Shown: piece after piece, positions 29,718-41,732 of the stretch
How the letters are laid out: each line of letters opens with the position of its first letter
How positions within the stretch are numbered: position 1 is the first letter of the stretch
Assembly: GCF_018130245.1 (NCBI RefSeq)
Contig: NZ_JAFCKP010000003.1
Span: forward strand, 186,001-250,000
Source: Bradyrhizobium sp. SZCCT0231
GTDB taxonomy: Bacteria; Pseudomonadota; Alphaproteobacteria; Rhizobiales; Xanthobacteraceae
DNA: 64,000 nt
Direction: 5' to 3'
Translations under genes and position numbers: made by a program
The notes under the pieces: generated by a model
The model's input: the letters and a program-made list of their open reading frames with translations, nothing else
Databases searched by the model: none
Told to the model about the DNA's origin: nothing

Positions 29718-29868
29718 GACGAGAGCCCCGGCTGGTTGATTGTCCATTGATCCCGCTTTGTTGCGCCATGCGCAATGCTCTTCTTCCAAGATAGTTGTTG
29801 CAGCCTCCGCGCATTGGCGATGAACTGATCGGCCCTGCCTTGTTCAACGACTGAGAAGAGCGAGAACC

Positions 29869-30498
29869 ATGTTCCTGATCGGCCAATATGATTCCCCCTT
29901 CGTCCGCCGCGTCGCGATCGCGCTCCGGCTCTACGGGCTCGCTTTCGAGCACAGACCGTGGTCGACCTTCGGCGATGCGGACAAGATCGCGCCGTACAAT
30001 CCGTTGCGCCGCGTGCCGACCCTGGTGCTCGATGACGGCGAGGCGCTGATCGAGAGCATGATCATCCTCGATTATCTCGACGACCTCGTCGGCCCCGAGA
30101 AGGCGATGCTGCCGCGCGGCGGCACCGAGCGGCGCAGGCATTTGCGCATCTGCGCGCTCGCCTCCGGCCTCGGCGACAAGGCGGTCAGCCTGCTCTACGA
30201 GCGCGTGCTGCGGAAGGAGCAGCTCGTGCTGTGGGTCGAGCGTTGCCAGGCGCAGATCGCGGACGTGCTCGGCGTGCTCGAAGCCGAGCGCGCCAAGGTG
30301 ACGACGCCGTACTGGCTGGGGATGCGCATCGGCCACGCCGACGTCGCCGTGGCCTGCGTCGTCCGCTTCACCCGCGAGGCACACCCGCAGCTGTTCGATG
30401 CTTCGCGCTATCCGGCGCTCGCGGCGCATAGCGAGCGTTGCGAGGCGCTGGCCCCGTTCCAGGAAATCGTGCAGCCACTGTCCCCGCCGAAGGGGTGA
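29869..30498 (+). CDS. Glutathione S-transferase-like protein
   Basis: A 209-residue protein with a thioredoxin-like N-domain (MFLIGQYDSPFVRRVAIALR, then NPLRRVPTLVLDDGEALIES with the cis-proline and the glutathione-binding ES pair) and a helical C-domain. The DSPFVRRV motif places it with the bacterial Ser/Cys-type GSTs. It probably conjugates or reduces a glutathione substrate in the cytosol. It is monocistronic, followed by a palindromic element. Confidence 0.85.
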   Translation: MFLIGQYDSPFVRRVAIALRLYGLAFEHRPWSTFGDADKIAPYNPLRRVPTLVLDDGEALIESMIILDYLDDLVGPEKAMLPRGGTERRRHLRICALASGLGDKAVSLLYERVLRKEQLVLWVERCQAQIADVLGVLEAERAKVTTPYWLGMRIGHADVAVACVVRFTREAHPQLFDASRYPALAAHSERCEALAPFQEIVQPLSPPKG

Positions 30499-30507
30499 GG
30501 GTCTCTT

Positions 30508-30667
30508 ACCCTCCCCTGGAGGGGGAGGGTCGATCGCGCGCAGCGCGAGCGGGGTGGGGTGATCTCTCACCGCGGGCAGTGTTCAACGTGGAGCGACCGT
30601 CACCCCACCTCGGTCCGCATTCCGCTTCGCTGCATGCGAACCGATCCTCCCCCTCCAGGGGAGGATG
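30508..30667. repeat. Intergenic inverted repeat, CCTCCCCTGGAGGGGGAGG family
   Basis: Outer arms CCTCCCCTGGAGGGGGAGG and CCTCCCCCTCCAGGGGAGG, each itself hairpin-forming, enclose inner arms GGGGTGGGGTGA and TCACCCCAC. It follows the GST gene. Confidence 0.8.
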
Positions 30668-30816
30668 GGGACCGCGCGTGTAGGAAGAGGTGAAAGGGCA
30701 CTCGCATCCGCCCGAGTTGCGAAACCGGCGCGGTCGGCGATGATGGAATATTACCCCTGTTTTGCCCGACGCCGCAACTCGTTTTCGGCAATACCGAAAT
30801 TATCCAGCCCTTTCAA

Positions 30817-30866
30817 CCCCATCGCTACTGTGCATGGGGTTGTTTTCTCATTTTTTGTTTTGCAGG
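30817..30866 (+). terminator. Possible terminator-like hairpin near the metH 3' end
   Basis: An 8-base stem AACCCCAT/ATGGGGTT with an 11-base loop is followed on the plus strand by GTTTTCTCATTTTTTG. The T-rich tail is on the plus strand, which is opposite to metH, so it could end a plus-strand transcript coming from the GST side. Confidence 0.4.
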
Positions 30867-30871
30867 CGCGT

Positions 30872-34717
<3,846 letters not shown>

Positions 34718-34718
34718 C

Positions 34719-35639
34719 TTACGCTGCCTTCTGCGCGCTCTTGGCGCGAATGCCGAGCAAATGGCTGATCGCGAAGACGAGATCGGCGCGGTTCATGGTG
34801 TAGAAATGGAAGGTGTCGACGCCGTGCTTGGCGAGCTTCTGCACCTGGCCGGCGGCGACGGTAGCCGCCACCAGCTTGCGGGTCTCGGCGTCGTCATCGA
34901 GGCCCTCGAACTTCGCGGCGAACCAGTCCGGCACGGTGGTGCCGGCGCGGGTGACGAAATTGCGCGCCTGCTTGAAATTGTGCATGGGCATGATGCCCGG
35001 CACGATCGGGATATTGATCCCGCGGGCGCGGACGCGATCGAGATAGCGGAAGTAGAGGTCGTTATCGAAGAACACCTGCGTGATCGCGCGCGTCGCGCCG
35101 GCATCGACCTTGGCCTTCAGTGTGTCGATGTCGGCATCGAAGTCGCGCGCCTCCGGGTGCTTCTCGGGATAGGCCGAGACCGACACCTCGATATCGCCGT
35201 GCCGCTTCTTGATTCCCGCGACCAGCTCGGCCGAGCTCTGATAGCCTTGGGGATGGCTGGAATAGGGTGTCCCGATGCCGCCGACGGGATCGCCGCGCAA
35301 GGCCACGATGTGGCGGACGCCGACCTCGTGATAGCGGTCGACGATCTCGTCGATCTCGCCGCGCGAGGCGCCGACGCAGGTCAGATGCGCGGCCGGCAGC
35401 AGCGCGGTCTCCTTGAGGATGCGGGTAATGGTCGAATGGGTGCGCTCGCGGGTCGAGCCGCCGGCGCCATAGGTCACCGAGACGAATTTCGGCTCGAGCG
35501 GGGCCAGCCGCTTGATCGTCTCCCAGAGATTGCGCTCCATCTCTTCCGTCTTGGGCGGAAAGAACTCGAAGGAGATCGCAGGCCGCTTCAGGTGCCCGTC
35601 TTGCCCGTCGGGTTGGGCAGGCGTCGTCAGATCGGTCAT
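34719..35639 (-). CDS. metF: Methylenetetrahydrofolate reductase
   Basis: A 306-residue flavoprotein that makes 5-methyltetrahydrofolate for the adjacent MetH. Motifs are [17 protein letters not shown] (with the catalytic glutamate), [32 protein letters not shown] and [12 protein letters not shown]. The start at 35639 (MTDLTTPAQ) is chosen; a GTG four codons upstream with GGAG close by is an alternative. It is first in the metF-metH operon and preceded by a 400-base non-coding region holding two small perfect palindromes. Confidence 0.94.
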   Translation of the reverse strand: MTDLTTPAQPDGQDGHLKRPAISFEFFPPKTEEMERNLWETIKRLAPLEPKFVSVTYGAGGSTRERTHSTITRILKETALLPAAHLTCVGASRGEIDEIVDRYHEVGVRHIVALRGDPVGGIGTPYSSHPQGYQSSAELVAGIKKRHGDIEVSVSAYPEKHPEARDFDADIDTLKAKVDAGATRAITQVFFDNDLYFRYLDRVRARGINIPIVPGIMPMHNFKQARNFVTRAGTTVPDWFAAKFEGLDDDAETRKLVAATVAAGQVQKLAKHGVDTFHFYTMNRADLVFAISHLLGIRAKSAQKAA

Positions 35640-36039
35640 GGCACCACTCACTCCAAGGATCTCGCTCAGCCACGGCGGCCAGCAGCCGCATCCGGCGCGG
35701 AAGGCCTAAGATAGGGCAAAGCCAGTTCGATCGACAGCCCATCAGTGATGGGAAGTGGCCCACTTGTGCTGCCAATATCCGAATTATCGAGCATGGCGCG
35801 ATCTGAGTGGGAAATTTGAGATGAGAATAATTTATAATGTAAATCAGCCAATTAGTAGGAAATTGATTCGGCAGTGAGTGCCCCTATTCTATGTGGGCGA
35901 CGTGAATCTGCGTGATTGCGGCTGTCCTTGTCCCACCGCTCCGGCCTCGGCCGAGGCACGTGGCCGCTCCGCCTGCACACGTCAGACCTGCGGAGCCAGC
36001 CCATTGCCGCCGCGCCGGCCTCGATTACGTTAAGCCGCC
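35640..36039. other. 400-base non-coding divergent region between metF and LLM oxidoreductase
   Basis: It contains two adjacent palindromes (35738-35752 and 35753-35765) and an AT-rich stretch around 35800-35875 that stands out from the GC-rich surroundings and is a likely promoter zone. The right half is GC-rich with no recognised gene. I could not match any known riboswitch. Confidence 0.6.
35738..35765. promoter_or_regulatory. Two abutting perfect palindromes upstream of metF
   Basis: CCCATCAGTGATGGG (7-bp arms, one central base) is immediately followed by AAGTGGCCCACTT (6-bp arms, one central base). They lie about 100-125 bases before metF. Dyads of this size look like regulator operators; the protein is unknown. 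Confidence 0.5.
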
Positions 36040-37059
36040 ATGATCCCGCTCTCCGTCCTCGACCTCTCCGTGGTCACCACCGGCACCAAGCCCGCCGCGG
36101 CGCTGCGCAACAGCATCGATCTGGCGCGCCACGTCGATGGGCTCGGCTATGTCCGCTACTGGCTCGCCGAGCATCACAACCTCGCCTCCGTCGCGAGTCC
36201 CGCACCCGACGTGATGATCGGGCAGATCGCGGCGGTGACGAAGCACATCCGGGTCGGCTCCGGCGGCGTGATGCTGCCCAATCACGCGCCGCTGGTGGTG
36301 GCCGAGCGCTTCAAGATGCTGGAGGCGCTGTTTCCCGGCCGGATCGATCTCGGGCTCGGCCGCGCGCCCGGCACCGACGGCGCTACGGCCTATGCGCTGA
36401 GAAGCCGGCTCGACCGTCGCGAGGGCGACGATTTCCTGGAGCGGCTGCACGAGCTGATCCTGTGGGAAACCCGCGAATTCCCTGCTGGGCACCCCTACAA
36501 CAACGTCGTGGCGATGCCTGACGACACCGCCCTGCCGCCGATCTGGCTGCTCGGCTCCAGCGATTATTCTTCGGAGCTCGCCGCGCAAGTCGGCATGGGC
36601 TTCGCCTTCGCCCATCATTTCGCATCCCACGACGCGATCGACGCGATGGTGCATTACCGCAATCGTTTCCAGCCTTCGGCCTGGCGTGCGAGTCCGCATG
36701 CCGTTCTCGCGGTCGCTGTCATTGCGGCTGATACCGACGAGGAGGCCGAAAGGCTCGCCTCTTCCTTCGACCTCAACCGCCTTCGCCGCGACCGCGGTCA
36801 ATATCTGCCGCTGCCAAGCGTCGAGGAGGCGATGGCCTATCCGTATACGGACGCCGAGCGGACCTCGATCCTCCGCAACCGCTCGCGCCTGTTCGTCGGC
36901 AGCCCCGCGACGGTGCAGAAGAAGCTGCAGCCCTTGATCTACGCCAGCAAGCCGGACGAGCTGATGGTGATCACGGCGGTGTACGACCACGAGGCGCGGA
37001 AGAAGTCGTATTCGCTGCTGGCGGAGGCGTTCGGGCTGGCGAAAAGAGAAACCGCGTAA
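36040..37059 (+). CDS. LLM-class (luciferase-like) flavin-dependent oxidoreductase
   Basis: A 339-residue TIM-barrel protein of the bacterial luciferase-like family, close to the YhbW group. Visible: [20 protein letters not shown] at the N-terminus, [19 protein letters not shown] with the conserved [33 protein letters not shown] and the C-terminal [11 protein letters not shown]. It uses reduced FMN; the substrate is unknown. It is divergent from metF. Confidence 0.85.
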   Translation: MIPLSVLDLSVVTTGTKPAAALRNSIDLARHVDGLGYVRYWLAEHHNLASVASPAPDVMIGQIAAVTKHIRVGSGGVMLPNHAPLVVAERFKMLEALFPGRIDLGLGRAPGTDGATAYALRSRLDRREGDDFLERLHELILWETREFPAGHPYNNVVAMPDDTALPPIWLLGSSDYSSELAAQVGMGFAFAHHFASHDAIDAMVHYRNRFQPSAWRASPHAVLAVAVIAADTDEEAERLASSFDLNRLRRDRGQYLPLPSVEEAMAYPYTDAERTSILRNRSRLFVGSPATVQKKLQPLIYASKPDELMVITAVYDHEARKKSYSLLAEAFGLAKRETA

Positions 37060-37069
37060 GCCGCTCTCG

Positions 37070-37203
37070 TGCCCCGGACGCAGCGCTCCCGGCGATGCGA
37101 AGCATCGTCCGGTGCGGTGCGCTGCAGAGCCGGCGGCCTATCGCAGCCCCGAGTCTTGCAGCCCCCTGGGTCCCGGCTCGCGCTTCGCGCGTCCGGGACA
37201 CGC
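37070..37203. repeat. Intergenic inverted repeat, CCCGGACGC family
   Basis: Outer arms GTGCCCCGGACGCAGCG and GCGCGTCCGGGACACG, with inner hairpins such as GGCGATGCGAAGCATCGTCC. It fills the gap between two convergent genes (LLM oxidoreductase and pheA) and may act as a bidirectional stop. Confidence 0.75.
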
Positions 37204-37205
37204 AA

Positions 37206-38063
37206 TCAATCCTGCGCTTCGCTGAACGTTGCCCGGAACGGATGTCCCGGATACACGCCGACGATGCGGAATTCGCGCGAGAAGAATTTCAGCTCCTCGA
37301 TCGCGAAGGCGAGGCCCTTGTCATCGGGGTGGCCTTCGACGTCGGCGTAAAACTGCGTGGCGAAGAAATTGCCGTCGACCATGTAGCTCTCGAGCTTGGT
37401 CATGTTGACGCCGTTGGTGGCGAAACCGCCGAGCGCCTTGTAGAGCGCGGCAGGCAAATTGCGCACGCGGAAAACAAAAGTGGTGACGAGCGGGCCGGTG
37501 CCTTGGGGCGCCCATTTCGGCTCGCGCGCCAGCACCACGAAGCGCGTGGTGTTGTGGGCCTCGTCCTCGATGTCTTCGGCGAGGATGTCGAGGCCGTAGA
37601 TCTTTGCGGCAAGGCGCGAGGCGATCGCGGCGACCGTCTTGTCCTTGCGCTCGGAAATGTCGCGGGCGCTGCCGGCGGTGTCGGCGTGCACGATCGGCTT
37701 GATGCCGAGCTTGCGGATGATGCGCCGGCACTGGCCGAGCGCATGCACATGGCTCTCGACGCTCTTGATGTCTTCGAGCTTGGTGCCCTTCACTGCCATC
37801 AGCTGATGCCGGACCGGCAAGAACCATTCGCCGACGATGAAGAGGCCGGAGGCCGGCAGCAGATGATGGATGTCGGCAACGCGGCCTGCGACCGAATTCT
37901 CGATCGGGATCATGCCGAGATCGGCCTCGCCCGACGAGATTGCCGACAGCGCGTCTTCAAAAGTAGCGCAGGGCATCGGCTCGGCGTCGGGATAGGCCTC
38001 GACGATGGCGATGTGGGAATTGGCTCCGGGTTCGCCCTGGAATGCGATCTTCAGCTTGCTCAT
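37206..38063 (-). CDS. pheA: Prephenate dehydratase with ACT domain
   Basis: A 285-residue monofunctional prephenate dehydratase (prephenate to phenylpyruvate, phenylalanine synthesis). Catalytic features are IAFQGEPGANSH at the N-terminus, MIPIENSVAGRV and NTTRFVVL, the essential TRF motif near 182. The C-terminal ACT domain starts at about 205. The allosteric motifs usually written GALxxxL and ESRP read AALYKAL and ESYM here, a variant I recall as common in Rhizobiales. It lies 21 bases after kdsB on the same strand, so the two are co-transcribed. Confidence 0.94.
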   Translation of the reverse strand: MSKLKIAFQGEPGANSHIAIVEAYPDAEPMPCATFEDALSAISSGEADLGMIPIENSVAGRVADIHHLLPASGLFIVGEWFLPVRHQLMAVKGTKLEDIKSVESHVHALGQCRRIIRKLGIKPIVHADTAGSARDISERKDKTVAAIASRLAAKIYGLDILAEDIEDEAHNTTRFVVLAREPKWAPQGTGPLVTTFVFRVRNLPAALYKALGGFATNGVNMTKLESYMVDGNFFATQFYADVEGHPDDKGLAFAIEELKFFSREFRIVGVYPGHPFRATFSEAQD

Positions 38064-38084
38064 GGTCGGCCTTGTAACAGCGCC

Positions 38085-38825
38085 TCAGGATTTGGAAAGG
38101 ATGCTGCGGGCGGTTTCGAGATCGGGCGGCGTGTCGACGCCGCGGGGCACGCTGTCGACGATCATGATGTCGATGCGCATGCCGGCCTCCACGGCCCGCA
38201 GCTGTTCCAGGCTCTCCTGACGCTCGAGCGGCGAAGGCGGCAGCGATACGAACCGCTCCAGCGCGGCGCGGCGATAGGCGTAAAGGCCGATGTGGTGGTA
38301 TCGCGGTCCGTTGCCGTAAGGGGCTGTGGCGCGGGTGAAATAAAGTGCCCGCAACCGCTTCGGCCCGATCGGCGAACCGATCGCCTTCACCACGCTCGGC
38401 GCGAGGTCCTCCTCCTCGGTGTGGATCTGCGAGGCCAATGTGACGATGTCGACTGCGGGGTCGTCGAAGGGCGGCAGCACCTCGCGGATCGCTGCCGGCG
38501 TGATGGTCGGGAAATCGCCCTGGAGATTGATCACGATCTCGGCCTTGCCCTCGGGATCGAGCTTCTGCATGGCCTCGTGGATGCGGTCGGAGCCGGAGGG
38601 GTGGTCGGCGCGGGTCATCACGGCCTCGCCGCCATGGGCGGTCACGACCGAGGCGATCTCATCGGTGTCGGTTGCGACCGCGACCCGGCCGATTGCCGCG
38701 GCCTCGGCGCGGCGCAGCACATGCACGATCATCGGCAGGCCCGCGATATCGGCGAGCGGCTTGCCGGGCAGGCGGGTGGCGGCCATGCGGGCCGGGATCA
38801 GCACCAGGATGCGAGGATCGGTCAT
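38085..38825 (-). CDS. kdsB: 3-deoxy-manno-octulosonate cytidylyltransferase
   Basis: A 246-residue enzyme that activates Kdo with CTP for lipid A and core lipopolysaccharide. Motifs: [19 protein letters not shown] (nucleotide loop), [19 protein letters not shown] and HIGLYAYRR. The start at 38825 (MTDPRIL) gives the family length; the open frame upstream runs antisense to cycM and is rejected. It is first in a two-gene unit with pheA and divergent from cycM. Confidence 0.95.
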   Translation of the reverse strand: MTDPRILVLIPARMAATRLPGKPLADIAGLPMIVHVLRRAEAAAIGRVAVATDTDEIASVVTAHGGEAVMTRADHPSGSDRIHEAMQKLDPEGKAEIVINLQGDFPTITPAAIREVLPPFDDPAVDIVTLASQIHTEEEDLAPSVVKAIGSPIGPKRLRALYFTRATAPYGNGPRYHHIGLYAYRRAALERFVSLPPSPLERQESLEQLRAVEAGMRIDIMIVDSVPRGVDTPPDLETARSILSKS

Positions 38826-39059
38826 TGGGTTCAAAGGTCTGGGGTCAAGAGCCTGGAAACGGGGCGTTTTCCGTGCCGAGAAATGGAGTGGGACGGGCTG
38901 AAAGCCGGCTCGCTTATACGGGTTGCCAGACCCCGGGCAAACCGATATCTCAATGGCAAAACTCGGGGAAACAATAAGGAACGTTTTTGATTCTCCCGAG
39001 GCTCGTCCTGGCGGCCGCATGGGCCGCTGTTTCCTTCTTGCGGTGGGGCCTGGCCGGAA

Positions 39060-39614
39060 ATGGACTCTTTCGAACTCAACAAGATTCTCGGTGCCGTGCT
39101 CGGCACCTGTCTCTTTCTGCTGGTGACGAGCTTCACCGCGAGTGCGCTGTTCTCCCCCAAGATGCCGGAAAAGCCGGGCTTCGAGATCGCCGTGAAGGAA
39201 GATGCCGGCCACGGCAAGGAAGGTGCCGCTGCGGCCGCACCGTCCGAGCCGATCGAGAAGCTGCTCCAGACCGCCTCCGTCGAGAAGGGTGCTGCCGCCG
39301 CCAAGAAGTGCGGCGCCTGCCACACGTTCGAGAAGGGCGGCCCGAATCGGGTCGGTCCAAACCTCTATGGCGTCGTCGGCGAGCCAAGAGGCCAGGGCCG
39401 TGGTGGCTTCAACTTCTCGGCGGCCATGAAAGCCAAGGGCGGCACCTGGACGTTCGATGACCTCAACAAGTTCATCGCCAATCCGAAGGGCTTCATTCCC
39501 GGCACCGCCATGGGCTTTGCCGGCATCCCGAAGGATTCCGAGCGCGCCGACGTCATTGCCTATCTGAACTCGCTGTCGGAGCATCCTCAGCCGCTGCCGA
39601 CCGCGTCGAAGTAA
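39060..39614 (+). CDS. cycM: Membrane-anchored cytochrome c (CycM type)
   Basis: A 184-residue class I cytochrome c with an uncleaved N-terminal signal anchor ([20 protein letters not shown]), an Ala/Pro/Glu-rich linker and a periplasmic heme domain. The heme site is C84-G-A-C87-H88 with Met151 ([10 protein letters not shown]) as likely sixth ligand. Length and layout match CycM of Bradyrhizobium, which carries electrons from the bc1 complex to the aa3 oxidase. It is a single gene, divergent from kdsB and followed by a hairpin terminator. Confidence 0.93.
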   Translation: MDSFELNKILGAVLGTCLFLLVTSFTASALFSPKMPEKPGFEIAVKEDAGHGKEGAAAAAPSEPIEKLLQTASVEKGAAAAKKCGACHTFEKGGPNRVGPNLYGVVGEPRGQGRGGFNFSAAMKAKGGTWTFDDLNKFIANPKGFIPGTAMGFAGIPKDSERADVIAYLNSLSEHPQPLPTASK

Positions 39615-39641
39615 GGCCCCAAGAACCCGTTTTGGAACGTG

Positions 39642-39669
39642 CGGCCAGGCTGAAAAGCCTGGCCGTTTC
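39642..39669 (+). terminator. Rho-independent terminator after cycM
   Basis: A 10-bp perfect stem CGGCCAGGCT/AGCCTGGCCG with a GAAA loop, followed by TTTCC, 28 bases after the cycM stop. It separates cycM from the yej operon. Confidence 0.85.
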
Positions 39670-39825
39670 CTTATCCGGGCCTCGCGGCGAATTTATCGGG
39701 GCGTTTGGCCGCATCCGGTGGGCCGCCGGGGCTTCCAAGATGAGGAAAAAGCAACATATTCGGTCGAAACCTCGCCTATATTGGGAACTTAAAGGAGTAG
39801 CCTCCTTCAAGACAGGACTATTGAT

Positions 39826-41727
39826 TTGGCCATTACCCGACGCGATCTTCTGCTCACCGGCACTGCGGCCGCAGCGCTTCCCGCCCTCGGTTCCGTCGCG
39901 GGCGTTTCCGTCGTCGGCACGGCCGAAGCGCAGTCTTCCAATGAGCTGCCCTGGCGCCACGCGCTCTCGCTGTTCGGAAAGGTCAAGTACCCCGCCGACT
40001 TCAAGCGCTTCGACTACGTCAATCCGGACGCGCCGAAGGGCGGCATCGCGCGCCAGATCGCCGTCGGCACGTTCGACAATTTCAATATCGTCGTCTCGGG
40101 TGTGAAGGGGCAGGTCGCCGGCGCCGTCGCCTTCATCTACGAATCGCTCACGACGCCCTCGCTTGACGAGGTCTCGACCGAATACGGCGCACTGGCCGAA
40201 GCCGTCAGCCATCCCGACGATTTTTCCTTCGTCACCTATCGTTTGCGGCCGCAGGCGAAATGGCATGACGGCAAGCCGGTCACGCCGGAGGACGTGATCT
40301 TCTCGCTCGATTCCTTCAAGAAGCACCATCCGATGTACTCGGCGTACTACAGCCATGTGGTGAAGGCCGAGAAGGTCGGCGAGCGCGAGGTGAAGTTCGT
40401 GTTCGACGCCCCCGGCAACCGCGAACTGCCGCAGATCGTGGGGCAGCTGATCGTCTTGCCGAAACATTGGTGGGAGGGGACGGACGCGCAGGGCCGCAAG
40501 CGCGATGTCTCCGCCACCACGCTGGAAGTGCCGCTTGGTTCCGGCCCCTACAGGGTCAAGGAGTTCGTCGCAGGACGCTCGATCGCGCTGGAGCGCGTCA
40601 AGGACTATTGGGGCCGCGACCTTCCGGCCAATGTCGGCCGCAACAATTTCGACGAGCTGCGCTACGAATATTTCCGCGACGCCACGGTCGCGATCGAGGC
40701 GTTCAAGGCCGACCAGGTCGATTGGCGCACCGAGAACAGCGCGAAGAACTGGGCGACCGCCTATGACTTCCCGGCTGTGACCGAAAAGCGGGTGATCCTC
40801 GAGGAATTCGCCAATCGCAGCTCGGGCGTGATGCAAGCCTTCGTGCCGAACCTGCGCCGCGCCAAGTTCAGCGATCCGCGTGTTCGTCGTGCACTCAACT
40901 GCGCGTTCGACTTCGAGGAGATGAACAAGCAGATCTTCTACGGTCAGTACAAGCGCATCAGCAGCTATTTCGACGGCATCGAAGATCTGATGGCGACCGG
41001 CTTGCCGCAGGGGAAGGAGCTCGAGATCCTCGAGACCGTCCGCGCCCAGGTCCCGCCTGAAGTCTTCACCACGGCCTACACCAATCCGGTCGGCGGCAGT
41101 CCGGAGGCCGTGCGCGACAATCTGCGCGAGGCGCTGCGCCTGTTCAAGGAGGCCGGTTATGAGGTGCGCGACCGCAAGCTGATCGACGTCAAGACCGGCG
41201 CCCAGTTCTCCCTGGAATTGCTGAACTCGGATCCGAGCTTCGAGCGGATCACGCTGTTCTACAAGCCGTCGCTGGAGCGGCTCGGCATTGCCGTGAGCGT
41301 GCGGACGGTCGATCCGACCCAATATGAGAACAGGACGCGCGAGTGGGACTTCGACATCGTCACCAACTCCTGGGGCGAGTCGCAATCGCCGGGCAACGAG
41401 CAGCGCGAGTTCTGGTCCTCCAAGTCGGCCGACATCGCCGGTTCGCGTAATATCGCCGGCATCAAGAATCCGGCCGTCGACAAGCTGATCGAGCGGGTGA
41501 TCTACGCTAGAGATCGCGACGATCTCGTCGCGGCCACCAAGGCACTCGACCGCGTGCTGCTGTGGAATCACTACGTCGTGCCGCAATGGACCTACAACAA
41601 GGTGCGTACCGCGCGCTGGGATCGGTTCGGCCGGCCGGCGGAACTGCCCAAATACGGTCAGTCCGGCTTCCCGTTCATCTGGTGGTACGACGCAGACAAG
41701 GCGGCACGGATCGCAAAGAAGTCGTGA
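39826..41727 (+). CDS. yejA: YejA-type oligopeptide-binding protein 1 (Tat signal, TTG start)
   Basis: A 633-residue family 5 extracellular solute-binding protein. The N-terminus AITRRDLLLTGTAAAALPAL carries a twin-arginine motif, so export is likely by the Tat route. The mature protein holds the PADFKRFDYVNPDAPKGG block typical of YejA and the GSGPYRVKEFVAGRSIALER segment of family 5. The start is a TTG at 39826 with AGGA upstream. It opens a five-gene operon with a second binding protein, permeases yejB and yejE, and ATPase yejF. By family it binds oligopeptides in the periplasm. Confidence 0.9.
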   Translation: MAITRRDLLLTGTAAAALPALGSVAGVSVVGTAEAQSSNELPWRHALSLFGKVKYPADFKRFDYVNPDAPKGGIARQIAVGTFDNFNIVVSGVKGQVAGAVAFIYESLTTPSLDEVSTEYGALAEAVSHPDDFSFVTYRLRPQAKWHDGKPVTPEDVIFSLDSFKKHHPMYSAYYSHVVKAEKVGEREVKFVFDAPGNRELPQIVGQLIVLPKHWWEGTDAQGRKRDVSATTLEVPLGSGPYRVKEFVAGRSIALERVKDYWGRDLPANVGRNNFDELRYEYFRDATVAIEAFKADQVDWRTENSAKNWATAYDFPAVTEKRVILEEFANRSSGVMQAFVPNLRRAKFSDPRVRRALNCAFDFEEMNKQIFYGQYKRISSYFDGIEDLMATGLPQGKELEILETVRAQVPPEVFTTAYTNPVGGSPEAVRDNLREALRLFKEAGYEVRDRKLIDVKTGAQFSLELLNSDPSFERITLFYKPSLERLGIAVSVRTVDPTQYENRTREWDFDIVTNSWGESQSPGNEQREFWSSKSADIAGSRNIAGIKNPAVDKLIERVIYARDRDDLVAATKALDRVLLWNHYVVPQWTYNKVRTARWDRFGRPAELPKYGQSGFPFIWWYDADKAARIAKKS

Positions 41728-41732
41728 AGGAC

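Larger units (their letters stand above)
30499..30871. other. 373-base intergenic stretch with repeat and hairpin, no gene seen
   Basis: Between the GST gene and the metH stop there is a palindromic element (30508-30667) and then about 190 bases of lower GC that contain a hairpin with a T-rich plus-strand tail (30817-30866). ORFs here are short and run into metH antisense; I see no supportable gene. Confidence 0.6.

Noticed and set aside
19991-30667. A CRISPR array or insertion-sequence remnant
   Set aside because: The repeats are single palindromes of several families without regular spacers, and no transposase or cas gene is present.
35640-36039. A SAM or cobalamin riboswitch before metF-metH
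   Set aside because: I could not identify conserved riboswitch boxes; only small dyads and an AT-rich promoter-like zone are seen.
38826-39584. Extending kdsB upstream to a 499-residue protein
   Set aside because: The extra part is antisense to cycM, and KdsB proteins are about 245-250 residues.
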